A stretch of 64,000 bases of DNA from JAHEKD01 sp965215945 (GTDB lineage: Bacteria; Pseudomonadota; Gammaproteobacteria; Arenicellales; JAHEKD01), in contig CBDCFC010000046.1 of NCBI GenBank assembly GCA_965215945.1, positions 62,001 to 126,000 on the forward strand, read 5' to 3'. The notes beneath the pieces were generated by a model, which was not told the origin of the DNA, did no database searches, and saw nothing but the letters and a program-made list of their open reading frames with translations. This document shows positions 34,877-43,934 of the stretch, one piece after another. Position 1 is the first letter of the stretch, and each line of letters starts with the position of its first letter. Position numbers and translations under genes: made by a program.

Positions 34877-36691
34877 CTCGGTTACATCCGTTAGCTTTTC
34901 TGTCTGCACAAGGTCGATTAATTCTTTAATCGGAATTCGCCGGTTCGTTCGGTGTTCAATAAAGTTGTTCTCTTTAGGATCATTTCGTAAATCTATTTGG
35001 CGAACGAGTCGCTTGTTATTATCAACATGGTATTTCTCACCACTATGCGAATTGATAATTGCATATTCATCAGGAATCATATAAATCCTGAGAAATGATT
35101 CAGGGTAAGGTTTTAACAAGCTAAATCCATCTAGCTTTTTTGCGGCCGGAATACCGTATATATCTAAAATTGTTGGAAACAGATCCACGATTGAGACGAA
35201 TCTATTAGCATTTGCTGTCAGGTTTTCTATTTCTTCAGTACTGAAATGATGTTTTAGTTGGGCAGGGATATCGATATAAAGAGGTACATGGATGCCTTCT
35301 TGCCAAAATACTTTGCCGTGAAAGAATTGTCGATGTTCGTACATCGCTTCAGCGTGGTCGGCCGTAACAATGATAATCGTATTGTCAGACAGGCCTTGTT
35401 TTTCAAGCTCTTTAACAACCACTTCGACTGCTGCGTCATTATAAAGAATGGCGTTATTGTATTTGTTAATCAACTCTTGAACCTTGCTTGGCTGGAACCT
35501 GTCATTTGCAGGCAACCACTGGTGATATTGAGGTGGTGAAACATAGGGGTAATGAGTACCGGCAAAGTGAACAACACCAAAAAAAGGTTGATCCTTTTCT
35601 TTAAACTCGGCTAACGTGGTTTTAAATTTGCGCGCGGTAGTCATATCGTAGCCAGTCAACGATGCATCTACAGCTAGTGGAGCTTGAATCGAATCAACGT
35701 CCTTTGATAAAAATGCGCGGCCAAACCAGCCATTCCACTGCAGCCAGTGTGAGCCCGTATAAAAAAGATTAAGCTTGGCATGTTTCAAATAAGACCATAA
35801 CAAGGATGTGCTGTGGATGTTTAAATTTGTGCGGTCAATTCCTGTGAAAATGAGTTCAGCCGAAGTATCTGTAGAGGTTGTATTGGAAACTGCGTGATTA
35901 AAATGAAATGAATTTTTAAAGCGTTGTGCTTGAAATGGGGTAGTATCACGCTCGTACCCATATAGGGACATGTGATCATATCGCAAAGATTCAAGAATAA
36001 TAAATAGAATGTTGAAATCTCCTCGGCGCCTGAAGTCTGGGATTTCATCAACATCTCTGGCATAGAAATCGAGTTCAGCCCCCGGTTTGATTTTTTTCAT
36101 AAAGCGAGGCTTTTCAAGGTTAAAACGCCTTATTTCATGGGTCAAAGACATGACCGGTGTAGTCAAATAATGTAGTTGTTTTTGTTTGATGAAGATCAAA
36201 CTGCTCAATGCAGTTATGCCGATGATCGTAAAAAAAAGCAGGTTTTTTTTAATCAGCCCAAAGATTGTAGTCGAGGATTTGCCCGCGCCATAAAGGAAAG
36301 CAATAGAGAAAATAATCAAATAGCTAGCCAACCAGGGCAGGTTTATAACTGAGATCAGTTTGTTCGCTCCTTGCTGCCAGTATTTAAGATTACCCATAAT
36401 CAAACCAATATCTACAGCGGTTATAAACTGAAAATAGACGGTATAAACCGCACTTTGAATCCAATAGATCACTGAAAGAGTGACAGCACTGAATATCCCG
36501 AACAGTAATCGGAATGTCTTGCTTGGAATGCTAGTAATGATTATTCGGGAAAAATAAATAAAACAGAAAAGTAAACTGACGACTACTAAATAGTTGTTGG
36601 TGTTATCTTTGATTAGATCGCCACGTAAGACGATATCTAAAATCACTAACAATAAAGTTGTGATGAGAGCGATTAGGATATTTGCTATCAA
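34859..36691 (-). CDS. Membrane-anchored sulfatase/phosphoethanolamine-transferase family protein
   Basis: This 610-residue protein has about five N-terminal membrane helices (residues 1-170) and an alkaline-phosphatase-fold periplasmic domain. Domain landmarks are ILFIILESLRYDHMSLYGY, a threonine-rich nucleophile region SNTTSTDTSAELIFTG, HFAGTHYPYVSPP, and ITVTADHAEAMYEH-like metal ligands (seen as IIVTADHAEAMYEH). This layout is shared by LtaS and phosphoethanolamine or phosphoglycerol transferases that modify surface glycans or lipids. The exact acceptor is unknown. Confidence 0.82.
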   Translation of the reverse strand: MIANILIALITTLLLVILDIVLRGDLIKDNTNNYLVVVSLLFCFIYFSRIIITSIPSKTFRLLFGIFSAVTLSVIYWIQSAVYTVYFQFITAVDIGLIMGNLKYWQQGANKLISVINLPWLASYLIIFSIAFLYGAGKSSTTIFGLIKKNLLFFTIIGITALSSLIFIKQKQLHYLTTPVMSLTHEIRRFNLEKPRFMKKIKPGAELDFYARDVDEIPDFRRRGDFNILFIILESLRYDHMSLYGYERDTTPFQAQRFKNSFHFNHAVSNTTSTDTSAELIFTGIDRTNLNIHSTSLLWSYLKHAKLNLFYTGSHWLQWNGWFGRAFLSKDVDSIQAPLAVDASLTGYDMTTARKFKTTLAEFKEKDQPFFGVVHFAGTHYPYVSPPQYHQWLPANDRFQPSKVQELINKYNNAILYNDAAVEVVVKELEKQGLSDNTIIIVTADHAEAMYEHRQFFHGKVFWQEGIHVPLYIDIPAQLKHHFSTEEIENLTANANRFVSIVDLFPTILDIYGIPAAKKLDGFSLLKPYPESFLRIYMIPDEYAIINSHSGEKYHVDNNKRLVRQIDLRNDPKENNFIEHRTNRRIPIKELIDLVQTEKLTDVTESIDNE

Positions 36692-36767
36692 TTCTATGCC
36701 TTGAGTAATCGAGACATTATATGGAATGTTACAGATTTATGACAATTCTAAATCGCCAACTATCCGC

Positions 36768-37328
36768 TTAGGTGTTGGAAAATTCGTTATTCCAGAGCAC
36801 ATCTGAAACGCTACTGGAATGATTGATGTATCGGCAAATAACGAATAAGAAATCAGACAGTCTGTTTAAGAAATTTTGTGGGAGCTGCTGCTGAGGTGAA
36901 TCTAAGTCTTTATTAAGACTGACCATTCTTCTTTCGGCACGTCGACAGACACTGCGGGACAAATGTGCATAAGCGGCAGCCTTGGCACCGCCTGGCAAAA
37001 TAAATTCTTTCAAAGGTGGCAGCGATTCGTTGTAATGATCAAGCCGATTTTCTAGCATTTTAATATCATCTGATTTGATCAGCTGATGATCCGGCATCGC
37101 CAATTCGCCACCAAGATTAAACAAAATATGCTGAATATGAATTAAGTCATTTTGTAATTCTTCTGGAAGAGTTTCAGAGAGTAATAAACCGATGGTGCAA
37201 TTAAGTTCGTCAACATCACCCATTGCCTCAATTCGTAGATCATCTTTATCAATTCGACTGCCATCAGCCAGTCCAGTAGTGCCTTTGTCCCCGGTGCGGG
37301 TATAAATTTTAGTTAATCGATGCCCCAT
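36768..37328 (-). CDS. PduO-type cob(I)alamin adenosyltransferase
   Basis: This 186-residue enzyme transfers adenosyl from ATP to cob(I)alamin to make adenosylcobalamin. The N-terminal ATP loop IYTRTGDKGTTGLADGSRID and IEAMGDVDELN, and the C-terminal SRSVCRRAERRMVSL, are diagnostic. It overlaps the zinc-ribbon gene by 20 bp and is therefore co-translated with it behind the NrdR-like boxes. Adenosylcobalamin is the cofactor of class II ribonucleotide reductase, which would explain such regulation. Confidence 0.93.
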   Translation of the reverse strand: MGHRLTKIYTRTGDKGTTGLADGSRIDKDDLRIEAMGDVDELNCTIGLLLSETLPEELQNDLIHIQHILFNLGGELAMPDHQLIKSDDIKMLENRLDHYNESLPPLKEFILPGGAKAAAYAHLSRSVCRRAERRMVSLNKDLDSPQQQLPQNFLNRLSDFLFVICRYINHSSSVSDVLWNNEFSNT

Positions 37329-37533
37329 TGATATGAACTCTGCGGGTTATTGAAACCGCGGAGTTTAAATCTTTTTGAGCGAACTGAGTATCCCGAATTT
37401 CGAATAATTCTGCCGGTGTACTGCTCAACATATGACTACCGCAAACAGCGCATTCGTACCAGATTTGCACACATTTATGTGATGTTTCAGAGCGCGTCAT
37501 AGCCATATGGCTATGGCATTTTTTACATTTCAA
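37309..37533 (-). CDS. Small zinc-ribbon protein, Ogr/Delta-like
   Basis: This protein of about 74 residues carries CKKCHSHM and CAVCGSHM half-sites, with MTRSETSHKC and WYEC between them. The pattern resembles Ogr/Delta-type zinc fingers but also rubredoxin-like ribbons. The start is taken as TTG 37533, which has GGGAGA exactly 7 bases upstream; an in-frame ATG at 37572 falls inside the NrdR-like box region and is unlikely. It has no ATP-cone domain, so it is not NrdR itself. It is the first gene of a two-gene operon with the adenosyltransferase. Confidence 0.6.
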   Translation of the reverse strand: MKCKKCHSHMAMTRSETSHKCVQIWYECAVCGSHMLSSTPAELFEIRDTQFAQKDLNSAVSITRRVHINGASIN

Positions 37534-37568
37534 AGTAGATTCTCCCAAGTACCAGACGGCCATATAGT

Positions 37569-37615
37569 ACACAGCATATTGTGTCTGGTAAAGTTAAAAA
37601 TACTATATATTGTGT
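37569..37615. promoter_or_regulatory. Two tandem NrdR-box-like palindromes
   Basis: Two 16-bp sites match the published NrdR-box consensus acaCwAtATaTwGtgt. Site A at 37569-37584 reads ACACAGCATATTGTGT (two mismatches), and site B at 37600-37615 reads ATACTATATATTGTGT (one mismatch). Their centres are 31 bp apart, three helical turns, the spacing characteristic of NrdR tandem sites. They lie directly upstream of the zinc-ribbon/cobalamin adenosyltransferase operon. Site B sits in the spacer of the candidate promoter, consistent with repression. Confidence 0.72.
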
Positions 37616-37624
37616 TTTTGTCAA
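37597..37624 (-). promoter_or_regulatory. Candidate promoter of zinc-ribbon/adenosyltransferase operon
   Basis: On the complement strand TTGACA (37624-37619) is followed after 16 bp by TATTTT (37602-37597). The -35 hexamer is a perfect consensus. The spacer coincides with NrdR-like site B, and site A lies just downstream of the expected start point. Confidence 0.55.
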
Positions 37625-37720
37625 AAATCACAAATCGTAAGGATTTTTTTATCGAGCTTTTTCAAATGATTAATTGGAGCAATTAATAAAGCACTTTAAT
37701 CGCTAGCGAGGGTTAAATTC

Positions 37721-37784
37721 CCCGTGGCTTGCCACGGGATAAATTTTGCATAGCAAAATAGATACCCCGCCGTTTACGGCGGGG
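37721..37784. repeat. Cluster of three perfect hairpins
   Basis: Three perfect stems follow one another: CCCGTGGC/GCCACGGG with a TT loop (37721-37738), ATTTTGC/GCAAAAT (37743-37759) and CCCCGCCG/CGGCGGGG with a TTTA loop (37765-37784). The arrangement resembles ends of IS200/IS605-type or REP-like elements. No transposase gene is near. It could be an orphan mobile-element remnant or a structured leader. Confidence 0.65.
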
Positions 37785-37930
37785 AGTTTCATTTGTGAAT
37801 TCTTTTAGCAGTTCATGTTTAAAAAATTAGTTCCGAAAAAGTTGAATCAGTGTCTTGTTTTCACTATGCGAGCGAAGTACTATGCATAACAATCAGTAAT
37901 TCAAAGCAATTCAAAACTAGCAGGAAATAT

Positions 37931-38797
37931 ATGTTTAGTGGCAGTATTGTCGCGTTAGTGACACCTATGCATGATGACGGTAGCGTCGACTATGGCGCGC
38001 TGGCTAAATTGATTGAATTTCATATTGATAATGGCACTAAGGCGATAGTTTCCGTTGGTACAACCGGCGAATCGGCAACCCTCAGCCATGAGGAAGATTC
38101 GGAAGTCACCCGTAAAGTGATCGAATATGCAAACAGACGAATACCGGTCATTGCCGGCACGGGTTCAAATTCAACTAGAGAGGCGATTTCTCTAACAATC
38201 GAAGCAAAACAAGCCGGCGCCGATGCAGCATTGGTTGTCGCTCCTTATTATAATCGCCCGCCGCAAGAAGGGATGTATCAACATTTTAAGGCTATTGCCG
38301 AGGCAGTTGATATCCCTATCATTCTTTATAACGTTCCCAAGCGTACTTCAAGTGATATTGAGAATGAAACTGTTGTTCGGTTAGCCGAAATTGATAATAT
38401 TATTGGGATAAAAGACGCGACCAGCGATTTATCGCGTGTAAAACCAATGCAACAGGCTTGTGGCGAGGATTTTGTTTTGCTATCGGGTGAGGATTCAAGT
38501 TTCTGCGAGTACATGGCCGAAGGTGGGCATGGAGTTATTTCTGTAGCTGCAAATGTTGCTCCGGCACAAATTCAGAATGTTTGTGAGTTAGTCCAGTCGG
38601 GTGAAATTGATCAAGCCAGGCAAGCGAACCAAAAGCTTGAAGAATTATTTGCAGCCATGGGTTGTGAAACAAATCCGATTCCTGTCAAATGGGCGCTAAA
38701 TGAAATGAGCTTAATTGGTTCCGGTATTCGCCTGCCATTGATCAAATTGCCTGCGGATAAACGTGACCAGGTACGAAAAGCGATTACCAATTTGTAA
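37931..38797 (+). CDS. dapA: 4-hydroxy-tetrahydrodipicolinate synthase
   Basis: This 288-residue TIM-barrel aldolase condenses pyruvate with aspartate semialdehyde for lysine and peptidoglycan synthesis. The Schiff-base lysine is Lys161 (IIGIKDATSD), Tyr133 (LYNVPKRTSSD) completes the proton relay, and VSVGTTGESATL binds pyruvate, all at the standard positions. ATG 37931 (MFSGSIVALVTPM) is chosen; the frame is open further upstream but the extra residues are not family-like. BamC follows, the usual gammaproteobacterial order. Confidence 0.96.
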   Translation: MFSGSIVALVTPMHDDGSVDYGALAKLIEFHIDNGTKAIVSVGTTGESATLSHEEDSEVTRKVIEYANRRIPVIAGTGSNSTREAISLTIEAKQAGADAALVVAPYYNRPPQEGMYQHFKAIAEAVDIPIILYNVPKRTSSDIENETVVRLAEIDNIIGIKDATSDLSRVKPMQQACGEDFVLLSGEDSSFCEYMAEGGHGVISVAANVAPAQIQNVCELVQSGEIDQARQANQKLEELFAAMGCETNPIPVKWALNEMSLIGSGIRLPLIKLPADKRDQVRKAITNL

Positions 38798-38879
38798 TTT
38801 CAATCGACAATTTATCGACATTAAACTGAAAAAAACAAGCAATAATGCAGTGACTCCGTTAATACACAAGGCTTAATAC

Positions 38880-40001
38880 ATGAATTCCAAACCTTTGAAT
38901 AACATTTTATTAATAGCATTATTAATCAGCATTGCTGGCTGTGGCTCGTCTGATAAAAAAGATCGGCCAAAGGCTGAGTATTACGGTTCGTCTGATAGTC
39001 GTAGTGGTTTGGAGGTACCGCCAGATTTGACTCAAACAGATCCGAACAAGAATATCCAGATTCCTGGCTCTGCAACTCGCTCAAGTGCGCAAACGGGAGC
39101 TGTTTTATCGAACAGTGCAGTTCTTGCCGAGCCTTCAAACGTCAAGATGCTTCGCGACGGTCAACAACGTTGGTTGGTCGTCGAGGACAGTCCCGCGAAT
39201 GTTTGGCCCAAGTTAGTGACATTTTGGGAGAAAGACGGAATAAAACTGGTCACTGCAAATCCCCAGTCAGGTGTTATTGAAACGGACTGGTTAATTAATT
39301 ATGCCGATTTAACATCAGAAGCAGGCAAATTATTTCGGGGATTATTAAACAAACTCACATCATCGGGTCAGCGAGATAAATATAGGGTCAGAATAGATAG
39401 AGGTTTAGAGCAAAATACCACCGAAGTTTATGTTAGTCATCAGGGACTGGAAGAGGTTCCGGTAAGCCCCATAAATAAGGATGTTGGTGATTACAAGTGG
39501 GTCAAACGTCCGACTGATTCAGGTTTGGAAGTTGAGGTAATGCGGCAAATAATGGTTTATCTGGGTGTAGATGAACAACAAGCTGATTTAGTAGCAGATC
39601 AGAATCGGCCGGGTCGGGATGACCGTTCAAGGTTACTCATTGAAGACACTGATGAACCGGTATTAGTGCTTGATGATTCATTCCCGCGAGCCTGGCAGCG
39701 AGTTGGTCTTGCGCTAGACCGTTCTGGGGTGACTATTTTCGGACGTAATAGAGACCAAGGCGGGTATGTCATTGAGTTAGCTGATGCTGACGCAATTGAA
39801 GAAGATGAACCAGGATTTTTTGGACGAATTTTTAAACGCAAGAAAAAAAGTGCGGAGGATATCACTTACCGTATGCAGGTCAGATTACTACCGCAAAATG
39901 ATGAAAAAACGGTGGTAGCGATTGCCACTGAAGAGGGAGCTCATGACAACTCTGAAACGGCCATCAGTTTGTTAAAACAACTTCACGAACAGCTTAAATA
40001 G
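38880..40001 (+). CDS. bamC: Outer-membrane assembly lipoprotein BamC
   Basis: This 373-residue lipoprotein has a lipobox ISIAGC with lipidated Cys21, then the BamC-typical unstructured stretch with SRSGLEVPPDLTQ that binds BamD, and two helix-grip domains (about residues 95-220 and 255-373). It is part of the BAM complex that inserts beta-barrel proteins. It follows dapA by 82 bp and precedes purL by 20 bp, as in many gammaproteobacteria. Confidence 0.93.
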   Translation: MNSKPLNNILLIALLISIAGCGSSDKKDRPKAEYYGSSDSRSGLEVPPDLTQTDPNKNIQIPGSATRSSAQTGAVLSNSAVLAEPSNVKMLRDGQQRWLVVEDSPANVWPKLVTFWEKDGIKLVTANPQSGVIETDWLINYADLTSEAGKLFRGLLNKLTSSGQRDKYRVRIDRGLEQNTTEVYVSHQGLEEVPVSPINKDVGDYKWVKRPTDSGLEVEVMRQIMVYLGVDEQQADLVADQNRPGRDDRSRLLIEDTDEPVLVLDDSFPRAWQRVGLALDRSGVTIFGRNRDQGGYVIELADADAIEEDEPGFFGRIFKRKKKSAEDITYRMQVRLLPQNDEKTVVAIATEEGAHDNSETAISLLKQLHEQLK

Positions 40002-40021
40002 TCACTATATAGCCGATAAAA

Positions 40022-43000
40022 GTGAGGATAAACACTTATCGAGGGACACAAGCTTTCTCAAAATTTCGTTTGTCGAAACTGACTGAGCAGCTTCAAGCGC
40101 AAATCAAAGACTTAAAACGGGTTAATGCCCGTTTTATTCATTTTGCAGAAATTGATCAATCAAATTCTGATTTTGATGAATCAATTTTACAAAAATTACT
40201 TGATTACGGTTCGCCAGGATTAGATATAAAAAATTCTACAGTCATTTGGCAGGTGCCGAGAATAGGAACGATTTCTCCCTGGTCTACCAAGGCTACTGAT
40301 ATTGCCCATCATTGCTCTCTTAAAGTTATAAAACGACTAGAGCGAGGTATCGAGTGGCAGTTAGGGTTTGACGATGGACATCAATTAGCTGACTTCGAGA
40401 AAAAGGTTCTTGTCAGCTTGCTTTCTGATCGAATGACTGAGTCTATGTTGTTTGATCAATCGGAATTTAAGCAAATTTTCAATCACTCAAGTCCAAAAAA
40501 TTTTCGTGTTATCAATGTGCTTGAAAATGGCAAACCTGCACTCGTTCAAGTTAATAAAGAAATGGGGTTGGCGCTTGCCGACGATGAAATTGAATACCTT
40601 TGTCAGGCGGCATTGAAAGCAAACAGAAACCTGACCGATGTTGAACTGATGATGTTTTCACAGGTGAATTCAGAGCATTGTCGGCACAAGATTTTTAATG
40701 CCAGTTGGACAATCGATAACGAAGACCAAGATAAATCATTATTCGCAATGATCAGAAATACGCATCAACTGAACGGTGAAGGAACTTTGATTGCTTATAA
40801 GGATAACGCCGCAGTTATTGAGGGTTCAACCGCGGGACGCTTTTTTCCTGATCAGCAAACGAATGAATATGGTTATAGCCAGGAATCCGTGCATATTCTG
40901 GCCAAAGTGGAAACACATAACCATCCGACTGCGATTTCACCTTTTCCAGGTGCCGCAACTGGATCCGGTGGGGAGATTCGTGATGAGGGTGCAACTGGTC
41001 GTGGTGGTAAACCCAAGGCGGGCGTAACGGGTTTTAGTGTCTCCAACTTGCGTCTGCCGGATTCAATACAGCCCTGGGAAGGCGAAGAGCATAAACCATC
41101 ACATATCGCTTCGCCGTTGCAAATCATGCTCGATGGCCCTATTGGAGGCGCATCATTTAATAATGAATTTGGCCGACCCAACATCGCCGGCTATTTTAGA
41201 ACGTTTGAACAACAAGCTGGTTATGGTCCTGCCCGATTTGGGTATCATAAACCAATAATGATCGCTGGAGGTTTAGGTAATATTCGTGAACACCATGTCG
41301 AAAAAGACCGAATCGAAAGCGGTGCCAAAATTGTCGTTTTAGGCGGTCCGGCAATGTTGATTGGTTTAGGTGGCGGTGCTGCATCCAGTGTGGCCAGTGG
41401 TCATAGCGATGAAGATCTGGACTTTGCTTCAGTGCAACGTGGCAACCCTGAAATGCAGCGCCGTTGTCAGGAAGTCATCGATACTTGTTGGGCTATGGGA
41501 GAAAACAATCCCATTGTTTCAATACATGATGTCGGTGCCGGGGGGTTATCCAATGCGGTCCCTGAATTGGTGCATGATGCGGGTTTGGGCGGTGAATTTG
41601 AATTACGCCGGGTTCTTAATGATGAGCCTGGCATGTCGCCGATGGAAATCTGGTGCAATGAAGCACAGGAACGCTATGTGTTAGCCATCAGCCCGATGAG
41701 GCTGGACGATTTCGTGTCGATATGTAAACGTGAACGCTGTTTATATTGTGTTATTGGTGATGCTACGGAAAAGCATCAACTGAAGTTAAAAGATAAGTTG
41801 TTAAACAATCCAGCCGGCCACCCGATTGATATCGAGATGGGAGTATTATTCGGTAATCCACCAAAAATGCATCGTGATGTTAACAGGGTTTCGAATGACC
41901 AACTGCAAATAGATTTGAATTCGATTGACATCAATGATGCAGTCAATCGATTGCTAAACTTGCCAACGATTGCAGATAAAACGTTTTTAATCACTATCGG
42001 TGATCGTAGTGTTACTGGGATGATTTCTCGCGATCAAATGGTTGGCCCTTGGCAAGTTCCTGTTGCCGATGTCGCAGTGACTGCAAGCACTTTTGACAGT
42101 TACCATGGAGAGGCAATGACCATGGGTGAACGCACGCCGTTGGCAATATCGAATCCAGCTGCCAGCAGTCGTATAGCGATCGGGGAAATGCTAACGAATA
42201 TTGCAGCTGCGCCCATTGAAAAGATAGAAAACATTAAACTTTCTGCTAATTGGATGGCCGCTGCCGGTTTTAAAGGTCAGGATGCTGCGCTTTATGATGC
42301 AGTCAAAGCGGTGGGTATGGAATTGTGTCCGCAGCTCGGTGTGTCTATACCGGTTGGTAAAGACTCAATGTCTATGCGAACGGTTTGGCAAGAAGGCGAA
42401 CAGGAATTGACAGTTGCATCGCCTGTTTCCCTTATCGTCACAGGATTTGCGCCAGTAACAGATATAAGGAAAACACTGACTCCTGTTTTAACTGATAAAG
42501 AAAATACTCAGTTATTGTTGATTGATTTAGGCCAGGGTTTAAACCGCTTGGGTGGAAGTTGTCTTGCGCAGGTGTATAACGTCACAGGTGATGTGACACC
42601 TGATGTTGATGACGCCAAAGTTTTGAAAGGTTTTTTTGACGCCATCCAAGAGCTAAATGCACAAAAATTAATTCACGCCTATCATGATCGTTCAGATGGC
42701 GGGTTATTTGTAACGCTGGTCGAAATGGCCTTTGCATCACGTTGCGGATTGCAAATCAGTCTGGATAATTTGGATGCTAATCCTAAAGCAACTTTGTTCA
42801 ATGAAGAGCTTGGCGCTGTAATTCAGATCAATACAAATGACAGCGGTAAAGTTGAATCAGTACTTGGTGAACATGGGCTGCTTCAATGTTGCCATGAGAT
42901 AGGTAAGCCAACCGGCACGAAAGAGATTTGCTTTACCCAAAACGGTGATGTCATTTTCGAGAGTGATCGTGTGCAATTACATCGCCAGTGGTCACAGACA

Positions 43001-43918
43001 AGTTTTAAAATGCAATCTTTGCGTGACAACCCGGAATGTGCACAACAGGAATATGACCGCTTATTGGATGAATCGGACTCAGGTCTTTACAGTAATTTAA
43101 GTTTTGACGTTAGAGAAGATATTGCTGCACCGTATATTCAGTCTGGCGTGAGACCCAGGGTTGCTATTCTCAGGGAGCAAGGTGTAAATAGTCAAACTGA
43201 AATGGCGGCAGCATTTGATCGAGCCGGTTTTGCTTCTATTGATGTTCATATGAGTGATTTAGTTGATAATAAGCAATCACTTGATTCTTTTATCGGTATG
43301 GTTGCCTGTGGTGGTTTTTCGTTTGGTGATGTTTTAGGTGCAGGCCAGGGCTGGGCCAAGTCGATTTTATTTAACGCCAAATTAAAAGATCAGTTTACAG
43401 AATTTTTCCATCAAGCGGATAAGTTCAGCTTGGGGGTTTGCAATGGTTGCCAGATGATGTCGGGAGTTAAAACCCTAATCCCGGGTGCAGAATTATGGCC
43501 GGAATTTGTGCGCAATAAATCCGAACAATACGAAGCTCGCCAAATCATGGTGAGAATAGAATCGACATCGTCGCTGTTCTTTGATCAAATGGATGGTAGC
43601 GAGTTTCCGGTGGTTGTGGCCCATGGGGAAGGGCAGGCGTTATTTGAGAATGATGAGCAACGAAAATCTGCGGATTCTTTGGTCGCTGCCAGATTCATTG
43701 ACAATGCCGGGCAGGTGAGCGAAACATATCCTTATAACCCGAATGGTTCTATTGCTGGTATGACCGCAGTGACCAGCAAAGACGGTCGCGCCACAATTTT
43801 GATGCCTCATCCGGAAAGAGTTTTTCGCTCTGTCACAAATTCATGGCGATCTGATCAATGGGGAGAGGACAGCCCCTGGATGCGTATTTTCCGAAATGCA
43901 CGTCGCTGGGTGGATTAA
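40022..43918 (+). CDS. purL: Phosphoribosylformylglycinamidine synthase
   Basis: This 1298-residue single-chain PurL converts FGAR, glutamine and ATP to FGAM in purine synthesis. The order is an N-terminal PurS-like domain, linker, two AIRS-like halves (MFSQVNSEHCRHKIFN, VETHNHPTAISPFPGAATGS, VPVGKDSMSM) and a C-terminal glutaminase with nucleophile in LGVCNGCQMMSG and LMPHPERVFR. Length equals the usual gammaproteobacterial form. The start appears to be GTG 40022. No PurR-box was recognised upstream. Confidence 0.96.
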   Translation: MRINTYRGTQAFSKFRLSKLTEQLQAQIKDLKRVNARFIHFAEIDQSNSDFDESILQKLLDYGSPGLDIKNSTVIWQVPRIGTISPWSTKATDIAHHCSLKVIKRLERGIEWQLGFDDGHQLADFEKKVLVSLLSDRMTESMLFDQSEFKQIFNHSSPKNFRVINVLENGKPALVQVNKEMGLALADDEIEYLCQAALKANRNLTDVELMMFSQVNSEHCRHKIFNASWTIDNEDQDKSLFAMIRNTHQLNGEGTLIAYKDNAAVIEGSTAGRFFPDQQTNEYGYSQESVHILAKVETHNHPTAISPFPGAATGSGGEIRDEGATGRGGKPKAGVTGFSVSNLRLPDSIQPWEGEEHKPSHIASPLQIMLDGPIGGASFNNEFGRPNIAGYFRTFEQQAGYGPARFGYHKPIMIAGGLGNIREHHVEKDRIESGAKIVVLGGPAMLIGLGGGAASSVASGHSDEDLDFASVQRGNPEMQRRCQEVIDTCWAMGENNPIVSIHDVGAGGLSNAVPELVHDAGLGGEFELRRVLNDEPGMSPMEIWCNEAQERYVLAISPMRLDDFVSICKRERCLYCVIGDATEKHQLKLKDKLLNNPAGHPIDIEMGVLFGNPPKMHRDVNRVSNDQLQIDLNSIDINDAVNRLLNLPTIADKTFLITIGDRSVTGMISRDQMVGPWQVPVADVAVTASTFDSYHGEAMTMGERTPLAISNPAASSRIAIGEMLTNIAAAPIEKIENIKLSANWMAAAGFKGQDAALYDAVKAVGMELCPQLGVSIPVGKDSMSMRTVWQEGEQELTVASPVSLIVTGFAPVTDIRKTLTPVLTDKENTQLLLIDLGQGLNRLGGSCLAQVYNVTGDVTPDVDDAKVLKGFFDAIQELNAQKLIHAYHDRSDGGLFVTLVEMAFASRCGLQISLDNLDANPKATLFNEELGAVIQINTNDSGKVESVLGEHGLLQCCHEIGKPTGTKEICFTQNGDVIFESDRVQLHRQWSQTSFKMQSLRDNPECAQQEYDRLLDESDSGLYSNLSFDVREDIAAPYIQSGVRPRVAILREQGVNSQTEMAAAFDRAGFASIDVHMSDLVDNKQSLDSFIGMVACGGFSFGDVLGAGQGWAKSILFNAKLKDQFTEFFHQADKFSLGVCNGCQMMSGVKTLIPGAELWPEFVRNKSEQYEARQIMVRIESTSSLFFDQMDGSEFPVVVAHGEGQALFENDEQRKSADSLVAARFIDNAGQVSETYPYNPNGSIAGMTAVTSKDGRATILMPHPERVFRSVTNSWRSDQWGEDSPWMRIFRNARRWVD

Positions 43919-43934
43919 TTTTCGGGTTACATGA

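Larger units (their letters stand above)
37534..37930. other. Divergent regulatory gap with hairpin cluster
   Basis: This gap of about 400 bp separates the leftward zinc-ribbon operon from rightward dapA. Left part: NrdR-like sites and promoter. Middle: AT-rich DNA with the palindrome TCGCTAGCGA at 37700-37709. Right: three consecutive hairpins at 37721-37784. The open frame that extends upstream of dapA to 37850 has no other sign of coding. Confidence 0.6.

Noticed and set aside
37309..37533. Zinc-ribbon gene considered to be nrdR itself because of the NrdR-like boxes.
   Set aside because: It lacks the ATP-cone domain and is about half the length of NrdR.
37850..37930. Upstream extension of dapA.
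   Set aside because: DapA proteins begin at MFSGSIV, and Tyr133/Lys161 numbering fits the ATG at 37931. The extension is not family-like.
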